Counted from the stretch's first letter, positions 9,068 to 17,344 are shown. The stretch: 64,000 bases of DNA from CAZGCA01 sp964524145 (GCA_964524145.1 CAZGCA010000015.1:1-64000), one strand, 5' to 3'. Translations and numbers: made by a program. Notes: generated by a model not told the origin, from the sequence alone.

Positions 9068-9690
9068 ACAACCACCTGTTGGGCTTGTTCATCACGGAGC
9101 CTGATCGTTGCCGTCAACGCGGGGTACTTGCCCTGGATACCTTCGTAGAACTCACGGATTCGGTCCATGTCGGCCTTGACGTCACCCGTCGGCACAAAAG
9201 AGAGGCCAAGGCCTGCTGCTTTACGATGGTAATCCAGATACCCGCACACGATGGGGACTTGTGCCGTGTGGGCGATCCAGTAGAAACCCGATTTCCAGTA
9301 GTCTGTCTTCTTGCGTGTGCCCGAGACCGGTACGGCCACGACGAGCGGACCCGGTTGCCCGAACTGCTCTGCAACCTGATCGACTACTCCGTGGTTCTTG
9401 GCCCGATTGATGGCAATCCCTCCGAGCCAACGCATAAACCCGCCGAACGGTTTCCTGAACAGGGTGTCTTTCCCCATCCACGAGACTTTTATGCGCAAGA
9501 TACAGGCTGCGGCCAGCATGAAAGGCAAATCCCAATTGCTGGTGTGCGGTGCGGCAATGAGCACGAACTTTCCACCTGCCGGAATCTCTCCTGCGACTTT
9601 CCAACGAAACAAGCCCATCCACAGCCGGCCAATCCAGTAGCGTACCAGGCCGGACGGAGGCCCATCGTGCGATATTCCAGGACATAGCAT
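9052..9690 (-). CDS. PlsC-like 1-acylglycerol-3-phosphate acyltransferase family protein
   Basis: A 212-aa membrane-associated acyltransferase of glycerophospholipid synthesis or lipid remodelling. The H-x4-D catalytic motif is HTSNWD near residue 49. A downstream substrate-binding block lies around KPFGGFMRWLGGIAINR, and a later VPVSGTRKKTDYWKSGF corresponds to the phosphate-binding EGTR-like block with GTR retained. The ATG at 9690 is the only good start. The last residues (about QQVVVGVGS) come from the end of a MITE-like repeat, which also provides the stop codon. Confidence 0.85.
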   Translation of the reverse strand: MLCPGISHDGPPSGLVRYWIGRLWMGLFRWKVAGEIPAGGKFVLIAAPHTSNWDLPFMLAAACILRIKVSWMGKDTLFRKPFGGFMRWLGGIAINRAKNHGVVDQVAEQFGQPGPLVVAVPVSGTRKKTDYWKSGFYWIAHTAQVPIVCGYLDYHRKAAGLGLSFVPTGDVKADMDRIREFYEGIQGKYPALTATIRLRDEQAQQVVVGVGS

Positions 9691-9848
9691 ACTCTATACA
9701 AAGCTCCATGTGATTGGTTTCTCAGGTCAACGCGGTTGTCGGTCGGTTCGAGTCGATTTCGGCGAGACCACTACCACAGATCGTTTTCAGCCCTCTCATT
9801 ATATACTTTCAAGGCCAGAGAGGTCAACCTGGGTGGGCGCTGGGGCGC

Positions 9849-10021
9849 TGGGGTCAGGTCTTGCAATACGACATTTGTGCGGCCGAGATTCCGACTAAGC
9901 GGCACCGGTTGAGGTCGAAAAGCTCGTGCGATGTTGCGTTTCGCGCCTTGCGAATCGCGACTATTAGCCGCGCAACTAGCGCCCGAGCCAGGAGAATGTC
10001 GTATTGCAAGACCTGACCCCA
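9849..10021. mobile_element. Intact 173-bp MITE-like element
   Basis: Perfect 27-base terminal inverted repeats lie at 9849-9875 and 9995-10021. The left one starts TGGGGTCAGGTCTTGCAATA and the right one is its exact complement. The interior carries no gene. Related or broken copies lie at 1648-1779, 4346-4460 and 8946-9067, with short remnants at 13291-13301 and 14463-14475. I see no obvious target duplication. Terminal sequences like these suggest mobilisation in trans by a transposase not present here. Confidence 0.85.
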
Positions 10022-10083
10022 AGAACACCACGCACATAGCCCGTATTCCTTCTCGCCAAAGTTGGCCGGCAGAGGCGCCGTCT

Positions 10084-11448
10084 CTATACCTCCAGTTGAC
10101 CGTCCCGCGCGACGACAACACGCTTGACCTCCCCTGGTTCGACGTCCCGCGGGTCGCACCGGTGCCGGACGCAAAGCGCCGCCGCGATGCCCACGGCCTG
10201 CCCCATCATCGAACCGGTCGTACTCACACGTGCCGAGGACAAAGCAAGCTGGTCGGCCGAGAAGCAGCGGCCGGCCATCATGAGATTGGTGCCGTCTTTG
10301 GCGATCAGACTGCGCAACGGGATCTGATAAGGCGGGACCTCCAGTTCGTCCTTCGGCAGGATGTACGTGCGCTTATCATCGTCCGGCTTGTGTCCGTCGA
10401 GATAGTAGGTCCCGCGAGCAACACCGTCATCGAACGCGCGACCCGCACGCAGATCATCGACCGTCAGGACGTAGTCTCCGACGATTCTCGATCCTTCACG
10501 AATGCCGATGATCGGGCTGCAGTGGTCCAGAAGCCATGGGTCTCTTTCTACGCGCTGGTAATAGTCGAGCACCTCCATCATACGGCGACGAGCGGCTATT
10601 TCGGCCCTGGTGAGACTCTCGGTGTCCGTCGAATCGAACATGGGGATCTTGATCTTGATTGCGTTGCTGCCCGGTCCATCCGGCCAGATGCTTGTCATGG
10701 GCAGATCGGCCTCATTGCGCACAGGGTTGAACACGCCTTCGGGAAGATGTGGTGTGGCGTGCTCTTGGTCTACGTGACGGACGAAATACATCATCGACAT
10801 CGGCAGTTGATACCCGCTTGGGCCACCCTTGACCGTCTCGAATCCGGCATACCGGGCCACGTCACCATCGCCCGTGCAATCGATGTACTGCCTGGCACGT
10901 ATCGCCTCGATGCCGCTCTTACCGCAGACAATGCATTCGTCGATCCGCCCGGTGTCGTCTACCCGCACGCCGACAAACCGCGTGTGGAGCAGCAGCTTCA
11001 CCTTCCGGTTCAGGAGCAGTTCCTGCAGAATGATGGCGAGAATTTCGTAGTGAAAACATGTATCTTTGCCGTACCCGATGGCGTGCCATCTCTTGAGGTC
11101 GCTGACAATCTGATCGAATACTTCCCCCTGGCCGCTCATCTGTCCGCAGAAATTCGCCACACCGCCGGTCGTCAGCATGCCGCCGGTAACTGCAAAACGC
11201 TCAACCAGGATCACCCTGGCTCCGGACTTCGCTGCGGCGCAGGCCGCGGAGACTCCCGCAATACCCCCGCCAATCACGGCCACGTCTGCTGTATAACGGA
11301 CGGGAACCTTACGCGTCCACGTTATCTCGTGTTCGCCGTGCGAACTGCCTGCGTCGTCCGGGCCGGCTTGGGGTTCACCCGCTGCGGACCGCATTCCTGC
11401 ACCGAGAGTCGAGACCCCCACCGCCTTCATGAAGTCACGTCGTTTCAA
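10084..11448 (-). CDS. Exported FAD-dependent oxidoreductase (FAD_oxidored family)
   Basis: A 454-aa flavoprotein. The start is TTG at 11448, supported by GGAGGG seven bases upstream and by the leader MKRRDFMKAVGVSTLGAG, which resembles a twin-arginine signal. The dinucleotide-binding motif VAVIGGGIAGVSAACAAAKSG is at about residue 55, followed by the second glycine cluster VTGGMLTTGG. Later blocks include YIDCTGDGDVA and a C-terminal NLMMAGRCFSADQLAL region. These are typical of FAD-dependent oxidoreductases common in Planctomycetota and related to fumarate-reductase flavoproteins. Export through Tat would fit a pre-folded cofactor protein. Substrate unknown, probably a sugar or related compound. 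Confidence 0.87.
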   Translation of the reverse strand: MKRRDFMKAVGVSTLGAGMRSAAGEPQAGPDDAGSSHGEHEITWTRKVPVRYTADVAVIGGGIAGVSAACAAAKSGARVILVERFAVTGGMLTTGGVANFCGQMSGQGEVFDQIVSDLKRWHAIGYGKDTCFHYEILAIILQELLLNRKVKLLLHTRFVGVRVDDTGRIDECIVCGKSGIEAIRARQYIDCTGDGDVARYAGFETVKGGPSGYQLPMSMMYFVRHVDQEHATPHLPEGVFNPVRNEADLPMTSIWPDGPGSNAIKIKIPMFDSTDTESLTRAEIAARRRMMEVLDYYQRVERDPWLLDHCSPIIGIREGSRIVGDYVLTVDDLRAGRAFDDGVARGTYYLDGHKPDDDKRTYILPKDELEVPPYQIPLRSLIAKDGTNLMMAGRCFSADQLALSSARVSTTGSMMGQAVGIAAALCVRHRCDPRDVEPGEVKRVVVARDGQLEV

Positions 11449-11524
11449 AGTAAACCCTCCGCGTTCTCACTCCAACTGCTATGAGAGCACAAAGTTCTGC
11501 GTGAGCCGCGCGAAGTGTCCGGCT

Positions 11525-11635
11525 CTATGGGACTTTTTTCTGCTGCCTATCCAGCTTCCTTTTTGACTTCTGTTCCTGTTTCTTTGCCTTCTGTTTCTGA
11601 CCCTTCTGCTTATCCTTCTTGCCTTTGTCTCCCAT
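11525..11635 (-). CDS. 36-aa lysine-rich small protein
   Basis: A short gene starting at the ATG at 11635, with AAGGAG seven bases upstream, and ending at TAG 11525-11527. The product begins MGDKGKKDKQKGQKQ and is almost entirely Lys, Gln, Arg and Ala, with a calculated strong positive charge. Tiny proteins starting MGDKGKKDK are, from memory, found in many bacteria without known function. A nucleic-acid-binding role is only a guess. The rest of 11449-11815 shows no other gene. Confidence 0.65.
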   Translation of the reverse strand: MGDKGKKDKQKGQKQKAKKQEQKSKRKLDRQQKKVP

Positions 11636-11815
11636 TGTGTGGCTCCTTCTTTCCGTTGTCCGTCATCGTTGCGCGGCGAGGGGTGCCGGGGCGTCCTCGC
11701 GTTTCATATCATCTCGATTATACATCATACCGTTGCGGCCTTATAGTCTCCAGTGGCCCCACGCCCCACATAAGGTTCCTGCTCCTCCATGACACCTGAA
11801 CCGCTGTCTCGAAAC

Positions 11816-13105
11816 CTACAGTTTGAACCGGGTGCACATCACGTAGTGGATGGGGTGCTCGTCGTCGCTGTACTCGTGGTAGGCTACGACCACGGTCCCG
11901 TCCTCGATCTGGGTCACGCTCGGGTATCCGGTGTGCCAGTACTGCTGGAGAATCAACGCGTCCAAAAGAACGCGGGCGCCTTTGCCCATCAACGGCAACG
12001 GCACACCGCCTTCTCGGATGATGAACTCGTTCTCGATGTCCCAGGTCAGGCCGTCTTCCGAGACGCAGCCCCGCACGCCGAACGCGCCTTTCCGGTAGCC
12101 GTAGACCGCCAGTACGCGACCGTCGTTCAACTGGATGACGTCGGCCGGGTAGCCCCAGAGGGAGGTCCGCTTCGGCGGAGCCCAGGAAGCGCCGTCGTCA
12201 CCCGACCACGTGAACCACATATTGTCCATCCGATTGGGTTTCTGATGGGTCCGCATCAGGCACACGAGCTTGCCGTCTTTGAGCCGCGTCATGCCCGGCT
12301 CCGAAAAGCTGATAATGCTGGCCGGGTCGTAGGCCACCGTAGCCCAATGCTCCCAGTTGTCGCCGCCGTCATCAGACCGCAACAGAAAACAACGTTCTGT
12401 CTCCTCGCCGCCCTCGTCATGCATTTGCACCGATATAGTTCCGTGCAGCGGCATGAGCAACCCGCCGTCAGGCAGTTCGATGATATGTCCCGCGCCGGAA
12501 CCGCCGCAGGCATACCAGCTCAGCGACGTGCTGGCGATCGGGCTCGTGTTGACCTCGATAGGATCCGACCAGGTGGCGCCGTTATCCTTGGATTTGAGCA
12601 GCGCATAGCCCGTTTGCCTCTTGAGCCGTTCCGGCATTCCGGGCGGCGGGATTTGCAGCACCTGGTCGCCTTCGTAATGGATGCCTCTGGGCGCGATGAA
12701 ACTGCAGACACGGGTGTGCATCAGGATGGTCCCATCCGACGTTTGCGAAACGGCGCAATCCCAATTGCCCTTGTTCTCGGTGTAAGGCCAGATCACCTGT
12801 TTGGTGGCGGGGTCCCAGGTCTTCCCGCCATCCCTCGATTTGATGAAGCAGGATTGGCCGCTGTCGGCATGGACAGGGTATCGCTCCTCGTTGAATCCCA
12901 GGAAGAGATCGCCGTTCTGCAGAAGCACGATACTGACCTGGTTGCATGCGTGGGCCAGATTCGGATCTTTGTAGACGACGACATGCTCGACGTCTTGAAT
13001 GCTCACCTTGCCGGGTGCAGCAGCGCCACCTGTATCCGCCGCGTATACCGACACCGTGAAGCCTGCGAGGACCGCCAAGACCGCCAGGATTGCTCTTCTT
13101 CTCAC
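11816..13105 (-). CDS. Exported BNR-repeat (sialidase-like) protein
   Basis: A 429-aa protein with a GTG start at 13105, AAGGAG eight bases upstream, and a signal peptide (AILAVLAVLAGFTVSVYA). At least five Asp-box loops are visible: SRDGGKTW, SKDNGATW, SDDGGDNW, SGDDGASW and SEDGLTW. They mark a six-bladed beta-propeller of the exo-alpha-sialidase / BNR-Asp-box superfamily. Many members in Planctomycetota-like genomes are annotated as exo-alpha-sialidases, although the catalytic Arg triad cannot be verified by eye. It probably acts outside the cytoplasm on glycans. A hairpin repeat region lies behind its start. Confidence 0.82.
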   Translation of the reverse strand: MRRRAILAVLAVLAGFTVSVYAADTGGAAAPGKVSIQDVEHVVVYKDPNLAHACNQVSIVLLQNGDLFLGFNEERYPVHADSGQSCFIKSRDGGKTWDPATKQVIWPYTENKGNWDCAVSQTSDGTILMHTRVCSFIAPRGIHYEGDQVLQIPPPGMPERLKRQTGYALLKSKDNGATWSDPIEVNTSPIASTSLSWYACGGSGAGHIIELPDGGLLMPLHGTISVQMHDEGGEETERCFLLRSDDGGDNWEHWATVAYDPASIISFSEPGMTRLKDGKLVCLMRTHQKPNRMDNMWFTWSGDDGASWAPPKRTSLWGYPADVIQLNDGRVLAVYGYRKGAFGVRGCVSEDGLTWDIENEFIIREGGVPLPLMGKGARVLLDALILQQYWHTGYPSVTQIEDGTVVVAYHEYSDDEHPIHYVMCTRFKL

Positions 13106-13169
13106 GAGACGTCTCCTTTCATTCCTGCGATTATTGACGCTTGCATTGCTAATGTACCACGCTTCTAAC

Positions 13170-13268
13170 GTAGCGCTGGCGTCCTCGCCGGCAGTCTCGG
13201 GAGCGTCTCGCTCCCGTACAGATGAGGGCGGGACGCCCTCACGACTGCCAGCAAGATGCTGGCGCTAC
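13170..13268. repeat. Nested palindromic repeat
   Basis: The outer arms GTAGCGCTGGC and GCTGGCGCTAC enclose CGGCAGTC/GACTGCC. Inside these are two hairpins, GGGAGCGTCTCGCTCCC and GAGGGCGGGACGCCCTC. It sits between two minus-strand genes and could fold as RNA, but looks like an interspersed repeat. Confidence 0.75.
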
Positions 13269-13290
13269 GAAACACTAAGCTATTCCTTAG

Positions 13291-13301
13291 GCCTGACCCC
13301 A
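13291..13301. repeat. Remnant of the MITE-like terminus
   Basis: CCTGACCCCAAG, the right-end signature of the 173-bp element, lies about 14 bases beyond the stop codon of the adjacent minus-strand oxidoreductase gene. Confidence 0.5.
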
Positions 13302-13314
13302 AGAAACACACAAA

Positions 13315-14304
13315 TCAGCGGGCCTTTTCGATTACCTCGGCCAGCGTGACGGGCAGGCCGCCGCGGCGCTTGCTTTCGTCGGCCGCCTCCATGAAGGCGA
13401 ATAGTTCGATAGTCTCCTTGGCGGATACGGGAGGCACGCCGGTCCGGAAGAACTTGATTGTCTCGACGACCAGCGGCGCGTAGTCGCCGCCGCCTCGCTG
13501 TTCGGCGACGGACTTCGAGCCGAAGACGATAACCTTGTGCGGCGTGGCCGCGTTGCGCAGACCGCGCAACGTGCCGACGCGACCGCCCGACCAGACGCCC
13601 GTGACGACGTCGGTGTCCGGTGTCGTCGTGCGCACCACGCTTTCGCAGCCGGTGCCGAGAACGGCAAACAGCGCTTCGACCGGGTGCACGCCGTACCAGA
13701 AAAGGTCGGGATGATGCGGTTCGAGGTGGCACGGCCCATAGGAGATCGCTCCGCGGACCTCGCCGACGTCTTTCTTCTTGAGCGCCGTCAGGCTTTCATA
13801 GTAACGATACGACGATGAGCTGAAACACGGGACACCATGTTCCTCGGCGAGCCGGTAGATCTCGATTGCGTCACGCAGCGAGCCCGCGACGGGCTTGTCG
13901 ATGAAGACGGGCTTCCCGGCCGCGAACACCGGTTTGACCTGTTCGAGGTGCGGCCGACCGTCTACGCTTGTCAGCATGATAGCGTCCACCTTGGTGCAAA
14001 GCTCCTCGATCGAATCGACGATCTCGACCCCGAACTTCTGCTGCAACTGGCTGGTGTACTCGTCGACACGCGTGTAGCTGCTCTCCAAATCTGCGCTGCC
14101 GCCTTTGTACGCGGCGACCACCTTCCCGCCGGGCACGTGCTGTTTGTGGCGGGGATCGTTCAACAGTTGCGTAAACGCGGTCACGTGAGACGTGTCCAGC
14201 CCGATCATCCCTATCCGGAGGTCGTCAGCACGCGCTGACAATGTCCACGCCGCCACCGTTAACAGCAAAACACCCGCCTTGGCCAGGAACGGTCCTGTAA
14301 TCAT
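13315..14304 (-). CDS. Exported Gfo/Idh/MocA family oxidoreductase
   Basis: A 329-aa protein starting at the ATG at 14304 with AAGGAG upstream. The N-terminal segment (LLLTVAAWTLSARA) is a signal peptide. The Rossmann start is LRIGMIGLDTSH, which lacks the usual GxGxxG pattern. The family signature EKP appears as DKP in KPVFIDKPVAGS. The C-terminal alpha/beta domain is short compared with many family members. Enzymes of this family oxidise or epimerise sugars with NAD(P). The altered glycine motif makes cofactor binding uncertain. Confidence 0.8.
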   Translation of the reverse strand: MITGPFLAKAGVLLLTVAAWTLSARADDLRIGMIGLDTSHVTAFTQLLNDPRHKQHVPGGKVVAAYKGGSADLESSYTRVDEYTSQLQQKFGVEIVDSIEELCTKVDAIMLTSVDGRPHLEQVKPVFAAGKPVFIDKPVAGSLRDAIEIYRLAEEHGVPCFSSSSYRYYESLTALKKKDVGEVRGAISYGPCHLEPHHPDLFWYGVHPVEALFAVLGTGCESVVRTTTPDTDVVTGVWSGGRVGTLRGLRNAATPHKVIVFGSKSVAEQRGGGDYAPLVVETIKFFRTGVPPVSAKETIELFAFMEAADESKRRGGLPVTLAEVIEKAR

Positions 14305-14462
14305 GGTATTCTCCTTCCTCACGCGTCGGCGCGGCCTATGAAGCGCCGCTGCGGTTAGTAGCAACCGAGATTCCCCATATCGTCCAGCCTGCGACTGCCG
14401 CAGGCTGCTCTTCAGTGATTCTAGTCCGCTTCTCCGAAGAAGTCAACACCGATTCGTGAGCG

Positions 14463-14475
14463 CTGGGGTCAGGTC
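14463..14475. repeat. Remnant of the MITE-like left terminus
   Basis: CTGGGGTCAGGTC matches the left end of the 173-bp element, but the similarity stops at once. The surrounding 14305-14540 contains no other recognisable feature. Confidence 0.45.
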
Positions 14476-14540
14476 CTAATCGAGCCACACCCCGGCAGCT
14501 GTAAATAATGCTGAAACCAATACAGTCGCGCACTTCTCAC

Positions 14541-14570
14541 TTGACATATTCCCCAGTTACGGTGTATAAT
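14541..14570 (+). promoter_or_regulatory. Consensus sigma-70 promoter
   Basis: A perfect TTGACA at 14541-14546 and a perfect TATAAT at 14565-14570 are separated by 18 bases. The position, 37 bases upstream of the 39-codon gene, fits a short leader. It is the best promoter match I noticed in the window. Confidence 0.85.
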
Positions 14571-14607
14571 ACGTACCGAGATTTCTCACAGAAAGGAGGA
14601 CGATACT

Positions 14608-14727
14608 ATGGCGATTCTTGATTGGCTGTGCGCAGAGATCGGGGCGTTGGTCGATCCATTCATAGCGTGGATCATGGCGCTCCTGCAGGCAATCTGCGAC
14701 TGGATCACCTCGAACCCACCGGCGTAG
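14608..14727 (+). CDS. 39-aa hydrophobic/amphipathic small protein
   Basis: The ATG at 14608 is preceded by AAAGGAGGA seven bases upstream. The product begins MAILDWLCAEIGALV and continues as an amphipathic, Trp- and Ile-rich helix ending in NPPA. It has two cysteines, few charges (mostly Asp and Glu) and no basic residues. The gene is a complete small transcription unit, with a consensus promoter before it and a strong terminator straight after. I do not recognise the family. Candidates are a membrane-active peptide, a type I toxin-like peptide or a small membrane-protein regulator. None is established. Confidence 0.7.
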   Translation: MAILDWLCAEIGALVDPFIAWIMALLQAICDWITSNPPA

Positions 14728-14735
14728 CTTATCAC

Positions 14736-14778
14736 AACCCCGACGCCTGTGTATCTCTCGCGTCGGGGTTTCTTCTGT
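14736..14778 (+). terminator. Strong intrinsic terminator
   Basis: An 11-bp perfect stem (AACCCCGACGC with GCGTCGGGGTT, 14736-14746 and 14760-14770) has a 13-base loop and is followed by TCTTCTGTCT. It lies eight bases after the stop of the 39-codon gene. Confidence 0.85.
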
Positions 14779-14825
14779 CTCGCGACGGCCCCTGAACGTC
14801 TCGCATTCCCGATGCGCCCGAGTTG

Positions 14826-14854
14826 TTGACATGTGCGGGGGCGTAGTCTATATT
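14826..14854 (+). promoter_or_regulatory. Probable sigma-70 promoter
   Basis: TTGACA at 14826-14831 and TATATT at 14849-14854 with a 17-base spacer, 35 bases ahead of the TIM-barrel gene start. Confidence 0.7.
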
Positions 14855-14888
14855 CGATAATCGAGGGCTACAAACGATTGGAGGCATC

Positions 14889-15860
14889 ATGAGAGGCATC
14901 GGCAGACGAGATTCCGTCCGTGACCTGCGGGTCGACACGGCATGGCCGGCAGGCGAGACAAAGAGGGCCGTCAGAGCAAACCTGGGACCCGCTTGCCGGG
15001 CGGTGTTTCTACTCGGTCTGTTGATGGTAACAACGAGGTCAACCATGTCTAACCCACAACCAGCCAAAGAGAGCGTCTTCGCGAAGGACAACATCGTGGC
15101 ATGGTGCATCGTTCCGTTCGACGCGAAGAAGCGAGGGCCCGCCGAACGAGCGGAGATGCTCAACCGGCTCGGTATCAACAAGCTTGCATACGACTGGCGC
15201 GAGGAGCATGTTCCCACGTTCGAGCGGGAGATCGTCGTGCTGAAAGAGCACGGGATCGAGTTCTTCGCGTTCTGGGGAGAGCACGAAGAGATGTTCCGAC
15301 TCTTCGAGAAACACGGGATCAGGCCTCAGGTGTGGCAGACGGTCCCGAGCCCGGCGAGCGGCACGCAGGAGGAGAAAGTCGAGGCCGTTGCGAGACGGCT
15401 CCTGCCGCTCGTCGATCGGACGCGGCAGCTCGGGTGCAAGCTCGGGCTCTACAACCACGGCGGCTGGGGCGGCGAACCGCGGAACATGGTCGCCGTCTGC
15501 GAATGGCTCCAACAGAACGCCGATGGCGGACACGTCGGCATCGTCTACAACTTCCACCACGGCCATGAGCATATCAACGACTTTGCCGAGGTCTTCGCGT
15601 TGATGAAACCGTACCTGTTCTGTCTCAACCTCAACGGGATGAACGACGGGGCGAAGCCGAAGATCCTGCCGTTGGGCGAAGGGCAACATGAGAAGGCCAT
15701 GATGCAGACCGTTCTGGCAAGCGGCTACCGCGGCCCGATCGGCATCCTCGACCATCGCGAGCAGACCGACGCCGAAAAGAGCCTCAGCGAGAACCTCGAA
15801 GGCCTGAAGAAACTGCTCGCGCAGATGGGAGATACGGCCGCCCTGGAAACCTACCGCTGA
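14889..15860 (+). CDS. TIM-barrel, sugar phosphate isomerase/epimerase-like protein
   Basis: A 323-aa protein whose ATG at 14889 has GGAGG six bases upstream and follows a promoter. The first ~50 residues contain a hydrophobic stretch (FLLGLLMVTT) that may be a signal or anchor. The remainder is a barrel of the AP-endonuclease 2 / xylose-isomerase-like superfamily. Motifs include a strand at INKLAYDW, the segment EFFAFWGEH, LGLYNHGGWGGEP with possible metal ligands, and GIVYNFHHGHEH. Many such proteins in this type of genome are annotated only as sugar phosphate isomerases/epimerases. The substrate is unknown. Confidence 0.75.
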   Translation: MRGIGRRDSVRDLRVDTAWPAGETKRAVRANLGPACRAVFLLGLLMVTTRSTMSNPQPAKESVFAKDNIVAWCIVPFDAKKRGPAERAEMLNRLGINKLAYDWREEHVPTFEREIVVLKEHGIEFFAFWGEHEEMFRLFEKHGIRPQVWQTVPSPASGTQEEKVEAVARRLLPLVDRTRQLGCKLGLYNHGGWGGEPRNMVAVCEWLQQNADGGHVGIVYNFHHGHEHINDFAEVFALMKPYLFCLNLNGMNDGAKPKILPLGEGQHEKAMMQTVLASGYRGPIGILDHREQTDAEKSLSENLEGLKKLLAQMGDTAALETYR

Positions 15861-15984
15861 CGGTCGCATCCACGTAATGCAGATCCTCAAGAACACGGTG
15901 GACCATCTGTACCTATTTGGTGACAAGGCGCGCAACCGTTCTGTTTCCAGGTGGACCGTTCTCAAGGCAAGAGCTTCTGAGCCC

Positions 15985-16110
15985 CCGGAGGAGGCGACGG
16001 AATATAGCCCCGGGTGACGACGAAGGAGGAACCCGGGGGTAAGGCGTCCGCGAACCACATAAGCCCCCGAACGGGGGCGACGGAAGCTCAGCGGGCATCA
16101 GCCCGTCTGG
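15985..16110. repeat. Hairpin-rich repeat region
   Basis: Short GC-rich palindromes such as CCCCGGGT...ACCCGGGGG and GCCCCCGAACGGGGGC recur within about 120 bases between convergent genes. I see no gene in 15861-16122. Such strings resemble interspersed repeats seen in Planctomycetota-like genomes. Confidence 0.55.
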
Positions 16111-16122
16111 TGCAGCGAGTGG

Positions 16123-16788
16123 TTAGGTACCCTCCTTTTCCTGCATTTCCCGGATCTTCTCTTCCAGCATACGCTGATATTCGCCCGGAAGCCAGAGGTC
16201 ACCTTGCGGCGGTACCTTTACATCTACCTCTAGCACCTCTTGATACTTCTCGGTTGGTAGTTGTGGCGCCGCCGGAAATGCTCGAAGCCCCGATAACGGG
16301 TTCGGCACCCATTTCACAGTGCCGTCCGTGTATAACTCATGACGCCCGTCTGGGTGGTTACCGGGTCCGTCATACAATATGAGTATCGGGGTCTCCCCTT
16401 CTTCGGCCCACCGTTGTCCTCCAACATAGACGTAGTCGCTCCATTGTTCGATGTTGTCCGGGTTTCCCGGCTCGTGCCCTGTGCCCGGACAAACGAAGAT
16501 GTCGACGTCCTTGTCGTCGTCAGGCAAGGAACGGTAAAGTCCGCCTAACGTCTCGGGGAATTCTCCCCCATGCTGACCCGCGTATACCTTAATCCCGGTC
16601 ATTATCCTTACCAGGTTGGCCCTACAACTGTTCTTCTGGGAACGGTCGAGCGTCTTCTGGGCAACGTCGCGCACCCACTCGCGCGTTTCCCCCACTGTTT
16701 GTTCCTGGGACCGCTCTTCCGAGGGACACCCCGTCATCAGGCACACAACTACCACGCTCGCAACCACGCATGTGAAAGTCGACCTCAT
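16123..16788 (-). CDS. Lipoprotein with pseudopilin-like domain
   Basis: A 221-aa protein starting at the ATG at 16788. The N-terminus is a lipoprotein signal with lipobox LMTGC. After an acidic linker, the segment SCRANLVRIMTGIKVYAGQH resembles the helix of type II secretion / DUF1559 pseudopilins, without the N-terminal membrane helix. It is followed by FVCPGTGHEPG and TDGTVKWVPN, the usual C-terminal elements of that group. The tail ends in a charged helix (MLEEKIREMQEKEG). It is the last gene of a minus-strand cluster after a zinc-ribbon protein and two HEAT proteins. Function unknown. Confidence 0.7.
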   Translation of the reverse strand: MRSTFTCVVASVVVVCLMTGCPSEERSQEQTVGETREWVRDVAQKTLDRSQKNSCRANLVRIMTGIKVYAGQHGGEFPETLGGLYRSLPDDDKDVDIFVCPGTGHEPGNPDNIEQWSDYVYVGGQRWAEEGETPILILYDGPGNHPDGRHELYTDGTVKWVPNPLSGLRAFPAAPQLPTEKYQEVLEVDVKVPPQGDLWLPGEYQRMLEEKIREMQEKEGT

Positions 16789-16912
16789 GGCATTCTCTCC
16801 CCGATGTCGCAAACCCCGCCGCTCACCGGCGAACTCACGACAAGTCGTGGTTTTCGATACAGCTGCGATGGGATAGGAGGGAAAACGACAGGAGTGTCGA
16901 TTCCACGCTGGC

Positions 16913-17254
16913 TTAGGCATCTCCCTTGTCCGGATCTTCCACCACGATTCTTAACCACATCAATGCTACAACACCGAGTACTAGCGCCACAGCAAGACCG
17001 GCAGCGGACAGGTCCAAAGTCAGACCGGATGGGCGGGAGAGTTGGAGAAGGTTTAACAGACTTACGGAAATGAGTACACACGTGCCAGCCATTGAAGCCC
17101 GCCAAGGCCACTTGCTCCAGACCAGTCTGGTTCCACAAGTCGGGCACTGTACTGTACGACGAGCTAGACCACCCCAGCGACCGAATTTCCACCGCGCCAG
17201 CCAGTTGAAGTGGTGTCCACACTTTGGGCAACTGAACCAGGACACGATTCTCAT
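16913..17254 (-). CDS. Zinc-ribbon membrane protein, two TM
   Basis: A 113-aa protein whose ATG at 17254 has AGGA just upstream. The N-terminal half carries two CxxC knuckles (FSCPKCGHHF and VQCPTCGTRL) forming a zinc ribbon. The C-terminal half has two hydrophobic helices (AGTCVLISVSLLNLLQL and AAGLAVALVLGVVALMWL). I recognise no specific family. It is on the same strand as the HEAT genes, 90 bases downstream. Confidence 0.75.
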   Translation of the reverse strand: MRIVSWFSCPKCGHHFNWLARWKFGRWGGLARRTVQCPTCGTRLVWSKWPWRASMAGTCVLISVSLLNLLQLSRPSGLTLDLSAAGLAVALVLGVVALMWLRIVVEDPDKGDA

Positions 17255-17344
17255 TCCTCAGCGTTCATAACGTTGCGGGCATCACCGGCCCCGGCCTCCT
17301 GAATGCGCTGGTCAATCCCGCTGTCCACGTCATTGTCCGCTCCT

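Noticed and set aside
9931..11484. 517-codon plus-strand frame
   Set aside because: It is antisense to the FAD oxidoreductase gene, whose motifs, Tat-like leader and ribosome binding site are clear. The plus-strand product has no recognisable domain.
11789..13168. 459-codon plus-strand frame
   Set aside because: Antisense shadow of the BNR-repeat protein, which has five Asp boxes on the minus strand.
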